From assembly GCA_021828245.1 (NCBI GenBank), contig JAKASC010000031.1:1-14430 (forward strand): a DNA stretch of 14,430 nucleotides, read 5' to 3'. Both the position numbers and the translations under genes were made by a program. The notes beneath the pieces were generated by a model. It did no database searches. It saw only the letters and a list, made by a program, of their open reading frames with translations, and was not told where the DNA came from. Positions 13,313 to 14,430 of the stretch are shown here, one piece after another; the stretch's first letter is position 1, and each line of letters starts with the position of its first letter. This DNA comes from Acidobacteriota bacterium (GTDB taxonomy: Bacteria > Acidobacteriota > Terriglobia > UBA7540).

Positions 13313-14430
13313 GCGGAAAGATGACAAATGACCGGCGGCGAGTGGCAGCCACTCGCCGCCGGCGGAATGTGGCAAGCGTTGTGGCCGGGACGGTTCTTCT
13401 CTTCTCCCTGGCCGCTCGTCACTCGTCACTGCTCCTCGGCCAGAGCGTGGCGAGCGAGCAGGCGAACCGCGACAACATCCGTTACGCGGACGCTTTTCCG
13501 GGCGCGGACGCCTGCCAAAAGATTCAGAATGCGGTGAACGATCTGCCGGCGACGGGCGGCGTGGTGGTGGCCAACTTTCAGGGCACGCAAGTGTGCGCAG
13601 GCGGGTTTACCGTGGGAACGTTGCCGTACAATGGCCCTTCTGCCGCGCCCACGCTTTCCTATGTAGCAGGGGGAACGCTTGCTGCCACGACATACTACGT
13701 GCAGGTGACGTGGGTGGACTCGGCCGGGGAGTCGCTGGCGTCGCCGGAGGCGAGCCTGGCAGTGCCGGCGGACAATCTTCTCGTCGTGACCTCGCCGCCT
13801 TCGGGCGGCGTGCTTTCGGACCAAGGATGGAACGTCTATGTGTCCACGTCGAGCGGCACGGAAACGCTGCAAAATACCGGTCCCTCGACTATCTTGCAAG
13901 GGAGCACGAACATGGCGCCAGTCGCGATTGGAACCAACTGGACCGAAGCATCGACCGGCATCACCACCACGGGCGTTAAGGTCAGTCTTGCGGGCACGGA
14001 TAACAAGCCCGTCGCGCTCCGGCTGGGCGGAGAGACGCTGATAGTGGGTTCCAACGTGACCGTCTATGACAGTTCCTCGATTACGGGGATGCCGCAAGGC
14101 ACCAACACCTTCATGCCCAATGCTTCCGTGATTATGGCTAAGGCCGGCGCGAACTTGCCGGAAGTCGTGCTGGTGGATGGAACGCAGGATGTCGGCGAGC
14201 AAAACCAAGCCCTGCGCTACGTGACGATTGACGGCAACAATCAGGCGGGAGCCCAGGTGGGCCTGCTGCTCAATAGCGTGGGCGACTTCCTTCTCGATGG
14301 CGTGACTACGCGGCAAGCGGCGAGCCACGGCATTGAGGTGGAAAATAGCTGCTGCGCTCTGATGCGAGGCGTGTTTTCGATTGGGAACAAAGGTGACGGC
14401 CTCTATGTGACGAGCACCACGGATTTATTC
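13306..14430 (+). CDS. Beta-helix tailspike/depolymerase-like protein with signal-like N-terminus (3' end outside window)
   Basis: The frame is open from ATG 13306 to the right edge (375 residues seen). AGGGAAGG (13291-13298) lies 7 nt before the start; ATG 13321 is an alternative. Residues ~10-46 look like a signal peptide: an Arg-rich stretch followed by VASVVAGTVLLFSLAARHSS and LLLGQS. Then DNIRYADAFPGADACQKIQN with VNDLPATGGVVVANF matches the start of pectate-lyase-type right-handed beta-helix proteins. An FN3-like insert follows (~residues 115-225), with TYYVQVTWVDSAGESLASPE and GWNVYVSTSSGTETLQNTGP, of a kind known in phage spikes. The helix then resumes (RYVTIDGNNQAGAQVGLLLN, then DFLLDGVTTRQAASHGIEVE). 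Tailspikes of this type bind and often cleave host polysaccharide. Catalytic residues cannot be placed from the visible part. Confidence 0.7.
   Translation, partial: MVSGKMTNDRRRVAATRRRRNVASVVAGTVLLFSLAARHSSLLLGQSVASEQANRDNIRYADAFPGADACQKIQNAVNDLPATGGVVVANFQGTQVCAGGFTVGTLPYNGPSAAPTLSYVAGGTLAATTYYVQVTWVDSAGESLASPEASLAVPADNLLVVTSPPSGGVLSDQGWNVYVSTSSGTETLQNTGPSTILQGSTNMAPVAIGTNWTEASTGITTTGVKVSLAGTDNKPVALRLGGETLIVGSNVTVYDSSSITGMPQGTNTFMPNASVIMAKAGANLPEVVLVDGTQDVGEQNQALRYVTIDGNNQAGAQVGLLLNSVGDFLLDGVTTRQAASHGIEVENSCCALMRGVFSIGNKGDGLYVTSTTDLF
13332..13362. repeat. 14-bp perfect palindrome inside start of tailspike gene
   Basis: CCGGCGGCGAGTGG (13332-13345) and CCACTCGCCGCCGG (13349-13362) are exact reverse complements with a 3-nt loop. 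It lies 24 nt after the ATG, within the codons for the Arg-rich part of the signal-like N-terminus, so it is transcribed and translated. No T-tract follows. It may be an inserted REP-like element that has become coding, or an mRNA structure controlling spike expression. Confidence 0.8.

Noticed and set aside
12647..14430. The fibre and tailspike genes being one gene broken by a frameshift
   Set aside because: They overlap by only 7 nt. The downstream frame has its own ribosome-binding site, a signal-like N-terminus and a fresh beta-helix start, so two genes are more likely.

Overview
The window is a GC-rich, densely packed piece of a tailed-phage (siphovirus-like) structural module, most likely from a prophage. 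Every supported gene is on the + strand and runs left to right. There is no rRNA, tRNA, CRISPR array, integrase or transposase. The host cannot be fixed from this sequence. High GC, GC-rich coding shadows on the other strand, and small GC-rich palindromes between genes (an element near 7378-7396 and one near 4880-4898) remind me of repeats scattered through Acidobacteriota and Verrucomicrobiota chromosomes. That comparison is from memory and unchecked.

Layout: (1) Head and neck, 1-1825: the C-terminal part of a major capsid protein, then two head-tail connector or tail-completion candidates. (2) Tail tube and assembly, 1917-4469: a major tail (tube) protein carrying an inserted Trp-rich module, two overlapping genes in the position and style of the gpG/gpT tail-assembly chaperones, and an unusually short tape-measure protein. 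(3) Distal tail, 4471-7337: a Dit-like protein, a 58-aa gene resembling the start of a tail-hub protein, a protein with a signal peptide and ten exact 20-residue repeats, a small Ig-like protein, and a second protein with a hydrophobic signal-like N-terminus. (4) A palindrome and direct-repeat cluster at 7338-7434. (5) A 1557-aa chimera, 7454-12127: a probable (alpha/alpha)-barrel carbohydrate-active region interrupted by a jelly-roll-like region, fused to a phage tail-hub domain. (6) Tail tip and fibres, 12140-14430: two small tail/fibre proteins and the start of a beta-helix tailspike, again with a hydrophobic signal-like N-terminus.

Together these genes would build a capsid, a short non-contractile tail and an elaborate surface-binding, possibly polysaccharide-degrading, tip. 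Four features stand out. One Trp-rich module occurs in both the tube protein and the giant tip protein, with near-identical DNA in one stretch. Three genes inside the tail operon encode secretion-type N-termini. A tandem repeat has a second-order 240-nt period. A tail-hub gene may have been split, its N-terminus left as a 58-aa gene and its C-terminal domain fused to an enzyme-like protein 5.6 kb downstream. No stretch longer than about 120 bases lacks a gene.
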